Shown in pieces: positions 33,326 to 44,238 of a DNA stretch of 64,000 nt (positions are counted from its first letter, which is position 1; each line of letters begins with the position of its first letter). The notes beneath the pieces are model-generated. The model saw only the letters and a program-made list of their open reading frames with translations. It ran no database searches and was not told the origin of the DNA. The position numbers and the translations under genes were made by a program. This DNA comes from Rhizopus sp. PT2906 (taxonomy: Eukaryota; Mucoromycota; Mucoromycetes; Mucorales; Rhizopodaceae), in contig JAMYHX010000183.1 of the NCBI GenBank assembly GCA_025529335.1, positions 1 to 64,000 on the forward strand, given 5' to 3'.

Positions 33326-34896
33326 TTAATATTTGCAGTGGTGAAACCATCTGGGCATTGGTATCACTTCTCTAACATTATCAAGCCCAGTCAACCAAAG
33401 CATAAATCGTTCAAATCCAACACCGTATCCGCCATGGGGTGCGCTACCGTATCTTCGTAAATCGAGATACCATTGATACTCTTCCAGATTTAATTTAGCT
33501 TCCTGCATCTTCTTTTCCAATAACCCCAATCTTTCTTCACGTAATGATCCTCCTATCAATTCACCAATGCCAGGTACTAACAGATCAAAGCAACCTACTG
33601 TCTTGCCATCGTCATTAGCTCTCATGTAGAATGGTTTTTGCTCCGCTGGATAATCCGTTATAAAAACCGGTTGCTGACAGTACTCGGATGCCAGGTATTT
33701 CTCATGTTCAGATTGTAAGCTGGATCCCCAGGTAGTTGGATACGTAAACTTGTCTTGATGTTTTTGCAGCACTTCTATTGCTTCTGTATAGGTCATCCTG
33801 ACAAATGGCTTATCGATGCTCTTTTGCAGTCTTTCAAGTAATGATTTATCTATCCACTGGTTGAAGAACGCAATATCCTCTGAGCAGTTCTCCAAGACGT
33901 ACCGTGTTGATTCCTGAATGCTAGCCTCAGCTACATCCAAAAGGGTATCTAGTTGATCAATAAAGGCCATTTCAGCTTCCAGCATCCAAAACTCGGCCAA
34001 GTGACGCGATGTCATCGATTCCTCTGCTCTAAAGGTCGGTCCAAACGTATAAACTCGGGACATGGCAGATGCCGTTGTCTCAGCCTGTAGTTGTCCAGAA
34101 ACAGTCAAATAGACTGGTCTCTTGAAAAATTTTTCGCTTCCATGCACCTTGAAGACCTCTCCAGCCCCTTCACAGTCATGAGCAGTCAAGATGGGTGTAT
34201 TAGTCAAAATAAATTCTTGGTCTCTGAAGAATCTGTGGAGTCCCTCGCCAGCTGCATTTCTTACGCGTAAAACCGCACTGCCTGTATTACCACGCATCCT
34301 TAGGTGACCAATGCTTCTCAAAAATTCAGTCGAATGGCGTTTCTTTTGAAGAGGGTACGTCTATTTTGTTAAAAAAAAAAGTGAATCAACAAGTTTTTCT
34401 CCAAAACACAAGCATGTATATTACACCATCACATTCTCCCAACACTTTGACAGAGCTCACTTGGAGTTCTTTATTCTGTTCTCTACCTGGGCTATCTATC
34501 AACAACCCTTTTAACTCCACACAAGCTCCTGTTGTTAATCTTTGGCCAAGAAAAAAAAAAGCGTCAGCATACACGTGTGCACATAAAAGTAGAAAGCATT
34601 TTTTTTTCTCTTTACGCTTTAGCATCTTCATTATTCAAGATGGCCTGTATGCCTTTCAAATTTGAACCGTCATTGATGACAGCAAAGCTCAGCTGTTTTT
34701 GTTTTCGAACAGAACGTATCCACCCAGTAACTGAAACGGGTGCATCACTAGCCTCATTCTTTAGGATCGATTTTATAGTTTTGTTGGGTAGAATAGATCT
34801 TGTCGAGTAAAACGCACGTTGTAATCGATGCATAGGTGTGGATAGATTAGCAAAAATAAGGGAGAGAAGGACAGCCAGGCCCATGAATTCGGACAT
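33326..34896 (-). CDS. NARS2: Asparaginyl-tRNA synthetase, mitochondrial
   Basis: There are three exons. The last and longest (about 34350-33326) carries the class II catalytic core: 'VYTFGPTFRAEESMTSRHLA' (motif 2), 'GELIGGSLREERL', and 'GVGFERFMLWLTG' (motif 3) with 'REVIPMPR'. The N-terminal exon encodes an OB-fold anticodon-binding domain ('VTGWIRSVRKQKQLSFAVIN'). The first ATG at 34896 precedes a hydrophobic stretch; the second in-frame ATG at 34833 ('MHRLQRAFYSTRS') would give a cleaner mitochondrial presequence and may be the real start. It charges mitochondrial tRNA-Asn. Introns place 'GECDGTYPLQKKRH' in frame at the second join. Confidence 0.94.
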
Positions 34897-34929
34897 TAAA
34901 AATATCGCGAGTTAAGCCACTGGTGCCTG

Positions 34930-37040
34930 AAGCTGAAATGAATAAACGTCAAAAGCAAGTATGTTGATAAACTGGGAAAAGAGTGTGCTAACTCCATCAC
35001 AAACATAGGATTCCCTAGGCTTCAATTTTAACACCAAATCGATGAGAATCAAGATTCCTCAGGAGAAGTTGAACAAAATTATACAGTGCTCAAGACAGGC
35101 CATGAAATCTACAATCATCAGATCCTGCCGTTGGGTGGCAAGCCTAATCGGGAAAATGACTTCAGTAATCCCAGCAACCGGAGAAGCCTTACTGCATGTT
35201 CAACATCTTGAACGGGACCTAACGAAGAGCTTAAGGCTGAACGGCAAAAAGAATTGGGAAGGACCATGCTCGCTGTCCAAGAGCAGCCTACAGGACTTAC
35301 AATGGTGTGAAAACTGGTCAATGAACAAGAACGGTTTACCAATCCATATGATATCTCCAGAGATCTTGACACCAGCTCTGACGATCTTCGTAGATGCTTC
35401 AAACACGGGCTGAAGAGTGAAATCGGAAATACTGGAGACTTCAGGATATTGGACAGAGAAAGAAAAAGAGCAATAAATGTAAGGGAACAGAAGACGATCT
35501 ACATTGCTTTAAAGCTTCACGCACCAAGTGTCAAAAACTCGACAATACGGCTGTTCTCCGACAACCGAACTGCCCTAAAATACGTGACGAAGGCAGGAGG
35601 AACAGTATCGTACCTACTCCGGACACTTGCACTACAAATTTAGGAACTAATGAACAACTACAATCTGACTGTCCTGTACTACCGCATTCCAGGAGTAGAG
35701 AACATCAAGGCAGATCAGCTCAGCCGGAGGAAACTCCCAAAGAAATGGTTCAAGACAATCAAGCGCTACTGGGGAAGACGAACGATCGACGCTTTTGCTA
35801 CCCGACAGAACTGCCAAGTGAAAACATTTTGGAGTTGGTTACCGGATCCGGAGGCAGAAGCCACCGACACATTCAACCAAGATTGGCCGAAGAAGGGATT
35901 ATACCTCCACTTTGACATTTCAAGAAACAAGTCCGAGAAGCAGTACTGGTGACACCATTGTGGACAACACAGTACTGGTGTCCTATGATCTTACGGATGA
36001 CACGCCTACCGCCAATTGTGATGAGAATGAACAACCATTGGACATTAGCCGCTTGGAGGCTATCAAACAAGGTCATGTAAGTATGGGCATCGACTTAGAC
36101 ATCTCTTCTTTTCTCAATCAACGTATCCGGAAACGAACATCGCAAGCATATAATCATGGCTGGCAAAAATGGATGCATTGGTATATATCGCAAGAACCGA
36201 AAGTCGATTCCTTAGCCTATAATACAAAAGGTATTTTACGATTTTTTATGGACCACTAGTCGTACTTCATTCAACAACTGAAGGTTTACCGAGCAGTAAT
36301 CGCTTCTGTTTTTCGTGTCTTGTGTCCACACATGCCACCAATCGCCAGTAGCGTTATTATTCAAGACTTCTTTCAGGCGAAGCTAAAAACGGTAGTCAAG
36401 TTACCACAACAAGCGCAACTTGAAACCTGGGATTTGTCCATTCTGACAAATTGTATTGCAGCCAATTTCCACAACAACACTTCTCTTACCATAGACAAAC
36501 TGCAACAGAAGACAGTCCTTTTACTTTGCATTGCAACAATATGGAGATCAAGATCCGATATCGGTACCCTGCAAGCAAGGGATGTCCACTTCAAATTCGA
36601 TAAGGATGCCAATCTCACTGGTGCTACATTGTTCATCAGGGCACCAAAAGAAGCCCAACAAAAACATTTAGCCTTGGGCGCTTTATCTGAAAAGTCGATG
36701 TGTCCTGTATCTACACTGTTTACTTTCATGGAAAAAACAGAACATTTACGTTCAGAACTTCCAGTCGACCACACGGTGTTCTTAGCATACATCAACAATC
36801 CCAGCAAAGTGCGATCCATTCAACCAAGCACCGTAGCAAATATCGTCAAACAAACTATGAAAGAGGCTGGCATTGATACGCAAGTATATGGACCCCACTC
36901 ACTTCGCTCAGCGTCAAGCACAAAAGCTGAACTTGCATATAAATCGATAAACCCCGCTGCAGCAGTTACGTCACCAATAATAATTTCTCAAATAAGAAAA
37001 TATGTGCACTTTTTCTTTTTTACACTTTAAATCATACTTA
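34930..37040 (+). mobile_element. DIRS-like retrotransposon, 5'-truncated and decayed
   Basis: A plus-strand series of broken frames spells the order reverse transcriptase end, RNase H, tyrosine recombinase. First come RT-thumb residues ('GFLGFN', 'MRIKIPQEKLNKII'). RNase H follows ('TIFVDASNTG' then a stop, 'SDNRTALKYVTKAGG', 'GVENIKADQLSRR', 'TIDAFATRQNCQVKTFWSW'). A tyrosine recombinase core comes last (36320-37030, 'RSRSDIGTLQARDVHF', 'YGPHSLRSASSTKAELA'). Recombinase in place of an integrase is the hallmark of DIRS-type elements. The 5' part including the RT catalytic 'YxDD' is missing. Stops at about 35411, 35641 and 36259 break the frames, and the C-terminal Tyr region of the recombinase is degraded. 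Confidence 0.88.
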
Positions 37041-37048
37041 ACATCAAG

Positions 37049-37209
37049 AGCTATGACCATCGCCAGTAATGCTGTCGAAAAAGACCTTCTAATTTGCGAA
37101 TAGTGCAGAGTGTTCATGAACGCGGGGATTGTTTACTCTGGAGTGTGGGCTCCTATATTTTGCTTTAGAAAGGAAAGGCTGGCTTGTTTGATGTTTGTTG
37201 CGTTTTCTC
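37049..37209 (+). repeat. Direct repeat, copy 1 (about 160 bp)
   Basis: This copy starts 'ctatgaccatcgccagtaat' and ends near 'ttgcgttttc'. It recurs about 289 bp downstream at about 37338-37499 with roughly 10 differences. It lies immediately after the recombinase reading frame, where DIRS/Ngaro-type elements carry split direct repeats. Confidence 0.85.
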
Positions 37210-37337
37210 TTTCATCTCCATAGGTAATGCACACAAAGCACTTCTTAATCAGTGATTGCAAAATATTGAACAAAAAGAAAAAAAAACTTGAGAACATAGG
37301 TGTACACTTCATTGTGGTAGCGGCATTCACTATGCCA

Positions 37338-37499
37338 AGCTATGACCAGCGCCAGTAATGCTGTCGAAAAAGACCTTCTAATTTGCGGATAGTGCAGAGT
37401 ATTCATGAACGTGGGGGATTGTTTACTCTGGAGTGTGGGCTCCTATATTTTGCTTTGGAAAGGAAAGGCTGGCTTGGTTGGTGTTTGCTGCGTTTTCCT
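37338..37499 (+). repeat. Direct repeat, copy 2 (about 160 bp)
   Basis: This is the second copy of the repeat at 37049-37209, separated from it by about 130 bp of unrelated sequence. It does not begin TG or end CA, so an LTR reading is not supported. Confidence 0.85.
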
Positions 37500-38761
37500 G
37501 GTGAGCTTTTGCTATACGGTATCCTTGTATAGGCTTGGATACCAATCGCACAATCCTCATTTGGTCAGCTTTATCTATCAATAATTAAGACTACGCTTCC
37601 ATTTACTATGGTCCTTATCAAAAATACAATGCAACTACTTATCTCAATTGGCTATACATCACTTTACTGCCTCGATATATTCTTAACCCAAAGTTAACTC
37701 AAAGTCAAACAAATAAAGCATTTATATATGGATTCAAATAACAAAGGTATTCTAAGTATGACACTTGAGAGTAGCCTTAAAACTCTTCTTGGAGAATAAC
37801 AAAGGAAAGAAGAGTACTGTTAGCGCCAGTAGCACTCCATTTTTGGCGTATTTTGAGTAGGAAGAAGAAAAGACAACGATGCGTACTTGCACACAGAACC
37901 ACTATCGTGAAAGACTTGAAGTTTTTCTTGTATCTTTCTTCATGATGCTCTTATATAAGAAGCTTCTTCTCGAAGAAGAGCTCAGGCATGCGTTTAAGAT
38001 GTTTCTGTTTGTTGACGCAACTTATTGAAGTGTATCAACTGCGTCGAACTTCACTGTTTTATTGATCTTTTATCTGGGTATCAAAAATGTTAATGTCTGT
38101 ATAGGTGAATGTCGAATAAGAACGTTGTGATTTATGTAATGCAAAATGTGATCCCTTTTGCTTGTGTCAAGCAAAACCATACTGAAAATTCTCTGTATTC
38201 TTCCTTGCACTATTACGACCTTTTTATAGGGGTACGAATAATATTCTTTTTACATTTGTATAAAAAGTACTCTACATGTCCAATGTAAAATAAAGAAGGA
38301 CTTAGACATAAAGCCACGAACACTATAATAAAGTTGTTGGTCGGCTTTGTCTTTTAGATTAGCAAGGATTGTGGAACCTGTGCTCGCAGTCATGTCATAG
38401 TCTGATTGTATTTGCTAGACGTGTCTTATCTGAGCTGTTTAGCTCCATGCCAATAGTAACTAGAAGCAATTATATGAAGCCCAACCTATCTACTGAACAG
38501 CCTGATACAAAGTTGCGCCTATCTAGTAGGTACCGCTTTCAGAATCAATGACCTTGCTACTTTGAGATAGCTACTCAACTGGCTCTCGTAACATCTAAAT
38601 TTCGCCATTCTCTATTTTAGAAAGACAAAACATATTCACTCATCATTGACAAGCAATAAAATGTACAGAAAGGCATGTGAGGATCAATTTATTAAAAAAA
38701 AGAAAAAGAAAAAACCAAGCAACTTATTTAGCAACATGCCATTGGAGCATTGTATATATAA
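37500..38761. other. Intergenic region after the DIRS-like element
   Basis: No gene that I can support. An open frame at 38369-38551 has no domain. The region may still belong to decayed element sequence. Confidence 0.5.
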
Positions 38762-40640
38762 CTAAAAATCCAAAGGATGTCTGCTTACTGTTTCCTTGCT
38801 ATAAATATTATAATATTGGCTATTGTCAAGCTTGATCCATCCATACTTGTCAACCGTACCTTCTTCAACCTGTTCTTGCTCTGGTTGTTCTGCTGACGTA
38901 CCTGTCTCATTGGTGAATATTGGAGTTGGAGGGGGAGGGCCAAAGCATCGGAGTGGCACTGTTGGGGCTTGGCCTCGAGGAGGAGTGTACCAGGTACTGC
39001 GAAGCCAGCTAAGTTTATCATTGATAATAGGCATTTGTTGTCGATTAAAAGAGACTTCTGTAGTGTGTATCTTCTTCCTTTCTTTGATTATTTTGTCTGC
39101 AACTGATTGAACCTCTTTTTCATTGTCAGTAGTTGGGCTAAGGCTTCTGGTAGGCTGATGAGATCATCAAATCTATGTGGTATATTGAATGTATATCTAT
39201 GCTTTGTAACGTATAAACCATTTGCAGCGAGATGCATGGTAGAGAGAGCACAGGAGGAGCCAGTTATTTGAATCATATACGACATGGCTTCATCATTCGT
39301 GTTTTTCAGATTGTTGACTAATCCATCAATAGTATCTTTACACTCTCGAAGCAGCTTTGCATTGTCATTGATTGATTTGTTGTCATCATTCTTCTTGGCG
39401 CATTCGCCAGCAGCAACATCAATCTCTTCTTCTCCTATTTCTACTACAAGCCTTATATCAATTCTAAACCCGTGTACTGATTTTGCCTGGGGGTATTGTT
39501 CCTTCTTGCTTTCAGTAGAGTATGCATTCTCACTTTCTCCAGTGACAACATGAGCTATGCCTTCAGGTGGGAAGAGCAGCTCAAGTATATAAGACCAAAT
39601 TAAGCGCGTATACTCGTTTTCTGGAATAGTCTTCTTTTCATTATGATGCAGTAGATGACTGTAACTGTCCATTGTTTTGAGAATATGCTTTATTATCTTA
39701 TAAGTTGTTGCTTTGAGTTTGTCTGACTTGCTGTACTTCTGCTTCAACTTGTCTATATATTCAATAGCACATTCATAATCAGCTGAGAGGTTCAATGTAT
39801 TCTGCACAATCTTGATTGTATTGAAAATATCATCGTCAAGTACATGTCGTTTAATTGCAAGTCTTTTTTCAAAATAAGCGTTGATATAATCCCATTGCTC
39901 TGCAGTAAAGATTGATCTTTGTGAGCCAAAAGACTGGTCTGTCAGATCGAGGATTGAGGAGAGGCCAGCAGACATGATTTTTCTTTGCCTCGGTGTGAGG
40001 TCATCAGGGTTCAAAGCAAACATCTCGTGGCACTTTACAGCCTTTCTTTTTATGATTGTTGCCAAAGAAACATCCAGACCAGGCACAGTAATACCGTCAT
40101 GCTCGATTTGCTCAACTTGTGTATCAATGTCTCTTTTCTTTGAGGGCTTGGAGAGGAATGAGGAGGATGAGGAGCTAGCCTGTTTCCTTTTGAGGGTAGA
40201 TCTGTTCGTTGCCTCTTCTTCAAGTAGAGCTTGGGTCTTCCTGACATACAACTTGTGGTCAAGCGAAATTATCTTTAACGTTGAAGAGTGCTTTTCCCAA
40301 AATGTGGAGATTACCAGACTCTTCTTTTTTATGAGGTTTATCATTGTAGCTGTCTTGTTCTTTACTTCAGGTACGTGAATTAAAGCTGCTTGGACAAGCT
40401 CTAAATCTCTCATGATCTTTGCTGTCGCTAGCTTCCTATCCATTGTCGGTTCTTCCTCCACCAGTTTCATGAAATAGTCAATGACGTTCCAGTCGTTGAT
40501 TGCCTGGTTCACCCAATATGCTACATAATTTATATTAGAACGCGTACCATTTCTTTTTTTTCTTCTCTCTGAACCTTACTAGATAAATTGAGCTCGTCTT
40601 CGATGCTCTTCCAAGCAGTCTCTTCACTGATGTTAGCCAT
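38762..40640 (-). CDS. Orphan protein with possible PD-(D/E)XK nuclease-like core; probable frameshift near the 3' end
   Basis: A first exon (from 40640, 'MANISEETAWKSIEDELNL') splices into a 474-codon frame. The N-terminal two thirds are helical with a low-complexity Ser/Lys patch. The C-terminal third has 'ENEYTRLIWSYILELLF', then 'FRIDIRLVVEIG', then 'IDVAAGECAKK', then a helix 'KLLRECKDTIDGLV'. A strand with Asp followed by a strand with Glu and Lys is the layout of PD-(D/E)XK folds, though the E-x-x-K spacing here is not the classic one. The frame stops at 39088 after 'NQLQTK', but the other frame continues in sense ('ADKIIKERKK' to a Pro-rich tail ending 'SRHPLDF' at 38762). A 1- or 2-nt frameshift therefore probably broke the gene. 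Function unknown. Confidence 0.6.
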
Positions 40641-40984
40641 AATTGTGTGTATGTACAAACTTGAATGAGAAAGGCAAAGATGAGAAGGATAAAAACAATT
40701 GGGTTTTGACTGCGAATACGCGTAGTTTTTTTTTTTTTTTTTGACTTTTTGACTTTTTCACTGAACTGGAATTCCAGTGAACATCTCATATTGACTACAG
40801 ACTTTAGCCTTAATGCTGATTTAAAGAAGACTCGCTTTAGTGGTCAAGATATGCTCTCATATAATTACGTCAATTCATAAATAGCCTGTTGCTTTCGAGT
40901 ATTGATGGTTGTTTAGTGGTGTCCCTGACATCAATATACATTAATGCTTATCAAAAATCAAAACTATATACAAGTCAAAACAAT
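40641..40984. other. Intergenic region
   Basis: The promoter side of the orphan gene and the approach to the LINE. It has a run of T at about 40727-40742. Nothing else is supported. Confidence 0.5.
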
Positions 40985-43149
40985 TAATAGTCTTGATTCT
41001 AGTTGATAAGTATTATTCGCTACAACATTTACTTGATTTACATGAGCATCTCATACCCTACGCACTCATAATATCTTCCATTGCTGAAGTATTATATGTA
41101 TATATATGTATATATGATAGAATGTTATTGTCTGCTACAGTCAAACCTATGAAATTTGGTGTTTTCTCAATAGTATACTTGCCAACTAAGACACGAGTTC
41201 CTATTGATCAAATTCGTACTCGCTTGAGAAAACCTGATATTATAAACAACCGCATACTGAATATACGCTACCCAGGCCGCAATATTGTTGCATTACTTGT
41301 GCATAATGATTATATGAGTGAGCTTCGTAAACAATTAGGCCTCTTTAAAGTTACCCTTAAGGATGATTTTGATCCTTGTGATCCCAAAGTCCTATGGGAT
41401 CCTAAATACACTGATCTTTCACCTGAAGAAAGAGCTAATTTCGCTCTAATGCACCACAGCGACCGTATGGCATGCGCCCTGAGTTACATTCGTGCCCTTG
41501 TCAAGTACGCTGTTGCTCGATTTTTCTACTCTAAAGGATGAATCAGTAAAGCACTTTTGCAAGAAATCTTACCTAGCAGACGTAAAGTATCCGACCAAGC
41601 AGCCGATATCTTCCAATCTGACGATGTCACCATGGACAATGCGGATGACGTTTTCCACGAATCTGTCAACACCAACACCAACTCTACAAGGGAAGCTATT
41701 ACCATAGACGACCCTGCATCCTTATGAACCATCTAACAATTGCACTCCTTAACGCTACTGGCTTACCCGAGTATGTCATTACACCTATCATCGAAGCAGC
41801 CCAACCAACATCGGCCCTTTTAATCAATGAAACTTGGCTACTCCCGCCTGCAAGATACCCAACAAATTGGAAACAATTTCATACGTATGATATACCTATT
41901 GAATACTATAACAACAGAGGCGCGCAAGGTATATGTATGCTGGTAAATCCTAACTGTCCGTACCACATTCATCACTTGCCCCTCGTGATTCTTCTCTTGC
42001 TCAGTATCAATTTTCCTTCACAATAGCTGATGCATTAATTCACTATTTATATTCGTCACCTTCCCTAGATAATCAAACAGCCTTGAAGATCCTATCATCG
42101 CTCCCATCAACAACTCCTAACACAAGGCAAACCATCATATGTGGCGACTTTAACGCTGGGCTTGGCCCTTACGCAGGGGATCGCTCGACCAATCCTCGGG
42201 GTAATGTTGTACACCGCTGGCTTAAAGAAAAAGGTATTATCGTATGGAATAGGCGACTGGCTTTTGGCCAACCTACATTTCTGACACATAAAGGGAGCAG
42301 TATTATTGATCTTTTCATGAGTACTACTGAACTAAACGAACCAGAAATGAAGATCTTTGTGGACAAATCCCTCGGTTCCAACCACAAAGTGATTTCTTTC
42401 TCTTTTAAAACAACTGCTCTATATCAACCAACACAAATACAGCAAGTCATATGGAATCTTGGAAAATTGAGAGAGCAAAAGATTCGCGACGCATACACTC
42501 AACAAGTACAATCAGCCTTAACCCGTCTTGGACTGTCAACTCAATCTGTTTACCACCGGGTTGATGATGTAAAAACAGCACAGAGACGTATAGAGGAGCT
42601 CAACCATTCTATATGTCAAATCATATATGACTCACTGGATGCCACTTGCGGTCGGTTTACTTCAAGCTTTAACTACTGGCAAGGCTTCTGGACCACTGAA
42701 ATACTACAGGCCATTGAAGCGCGTGAGCACTACTATCATAAATGGCCCAAGGCGTATGGCCTTAATAAGCTACATTACTGGATTTGACATCAGGAAGCCT
42801 GTTACCGTCTTAAACGACTAATACATCGACGACGACTAGAGACATAGAGCAAATTCTGCAACCAAATGGTCACAGGCGAGTACACTAAAACATTGGCGAA
42901 AATAAGTAAAATACGCAAGCATCGCACTTTGAAGTCAACTTTCTCCACTCCTGAAGGCGCACAGAATCTATTTACTCTGGTGATCTACTTGGTATTGTGC
43001 AAGCTCATGAGGCGATCTCACCTATTCTACCTTCGGATGAAGAATGTCCCTTCGATATTGATCTTATTCAGGATGCTATAAACCATTTGCCTGCCAAAAA
43101 GACCTCAAGTGTAGATCACTTACGTATTGAAATGATAAAACCCATGCAA
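40985..43149 (+). mobile_element. LINE (non-LTR retrotransposon) copy A, 3'-truncated within RT
   Basis: An ORF1-like frame (41120-41541, then continuing after a TGA to 41727) precedes ORF2, whose ATG at 41724 overlaps the ORF1 stop as ATGA. ORF2 encodes an APE-type endonuclease ('IICGDFNAGLG', 'GSSIIDLFMS', 'GSNHKVISFSF') and the start of the RT region ('LPAKKTSSVDHLRIEMIKPM'), and then ends abruptly at 43149. A frameshift near 41976, a TGA at 42785-42787, a TAG in 'LET*SKF' and a further frameshift near 42960 disable it. Bases 42368-43149 match copy B at 56920-56139 almost exactly, on the opposite strand. The 5' boundary is approximate. Confidence 0.88.
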
Positions 43150-44068
43150 AATACAAAATATGATTTGCTGATCCAGAGAAATAGTCTACTTGGTTCAATC
43201 GCATGCCATATTATCTTCCGCATCAAAGAACTGGCCGTCATCTTCGTCAATAGCATCGTCAATATCAATCAGCGTGTTGGAAAAATCGAATTGAGAGAGA
43301 TGTTCACGGCGATAGTGATTTTCAAAGACAGCGGAGGGAAACCAGTTGCCCATGGTGACAGTGTCATCTTTAGGAATACCTGCTTTAAGAGCGAGAGATG
43401 AAGCGATGGACCGGAGAGAAACACATGGTTCTGTTGTGGATATTCTAACATGCTTGCCGATCCAGCGCTGAATAGTATGAACACTGAGCGGTTTGAGCGG
43501 AGCGTAAGAGTGCAGAAACAGTGTATCAGGAGAGTCCGAAGGGCTGCTTGAAAATCGGCAAGAGGCATCATAGAACTTTTGGTTGGAGCAGCTGTCGACT
43601 TGAAGGTGGGATTGATCGTTTGAAAGGCCATAGTATTACGCATATTGTTGACTTGTGAGGAGAGATTGAGCAATAAGGTGTGACAATCGGCTAAGATGGT
43701 TAAATATCTTTGAATGTTAGCATTCTCATTGTCCAAGCTGATTTCATGACCGAATATGTTAAGAGGACAAAAGATACCCGAGATCAAATATTGAAGGCGT
43801 TTGAGGACCATGTCTTGTTTTGTTTGTGGTGGCTTCATACGATGAGCAGCATCTGGAATCGCATTCGGCGGTTGATATTGAACATTTCCCATGGTTGGAT
43901 ATCGCTCGATGATTTTGGGACGCTGATCATCTGAAAGGGCTGGCGTAGCAAAAATAGCCTTATCCAAAGACAGAGCCTCAGAGAGGATGGGCAAAGGTGT
44001 TCAATTGTAGGTAGGACGAACTTAGATGCTTGTATAATAAAAGCTACTGTAAAGAGTGATTGAGTCAT
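43150..44068 (-). mobile_element. Tyrosine-recombinase retroelement relic (gag-like part plus recombinase C terminus)
   Basis: The minus-strand frame 43994-43269 begins with a gag-like stretch ('YLISGIFCPLNIFG', 'LLLNLSSQVNNMRNTMAFQT'). In the neighbouring frame it is followed by the end of a tyrosine recombinase: 'KPLSVHTIQRWIGKHV', 'CVSLRSIASSLALKAGIPKD', 'TMGNWFPSAVFENHYRREHL', which contains the Arg, the Trp replacing the second His, and the Tyr. Reverse transcriptase and RNase H are absent, so this is an internally deleted copy. Its recombinase differs from that of the element at 34930-37040, so it belongs to another family. It abuts the broken end of LINE copy A. Confidence 0.72.
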
Positions 44069-44238
44069 TTTTTGTGTTTATAGTATATTTGTTATATCTT
44101 TAACTTAAGCATGGATTGATTAAAGTTTTATTTTATTCTCTTAAAGTCATCAATAAGGCAAATTCTGTATGTTGGATGAAGGTTATGTAAACAAGACTCT
44201 GTCAATACAATCAATGCATATGCATATTCGTAATATAG

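Noticed and set aside
34532..34810. Plus-strand open frame over the mitochondrial Asn-tRNA synthetase first exon
   Set aside because: It is antisense to the OB-fold exon and contains no recognisable sequence.
37049..37499. Direct repeats considered as LTRs
   Set aside because: They do not start TG or end CA, they are only 130 bp apart, and no LTR-type coding region lies between them.
38369..38551. 60-codon open frame between the DIRS-like element and the orphan gene
   Set aside because: Too short, with no domain and no regulatory support.
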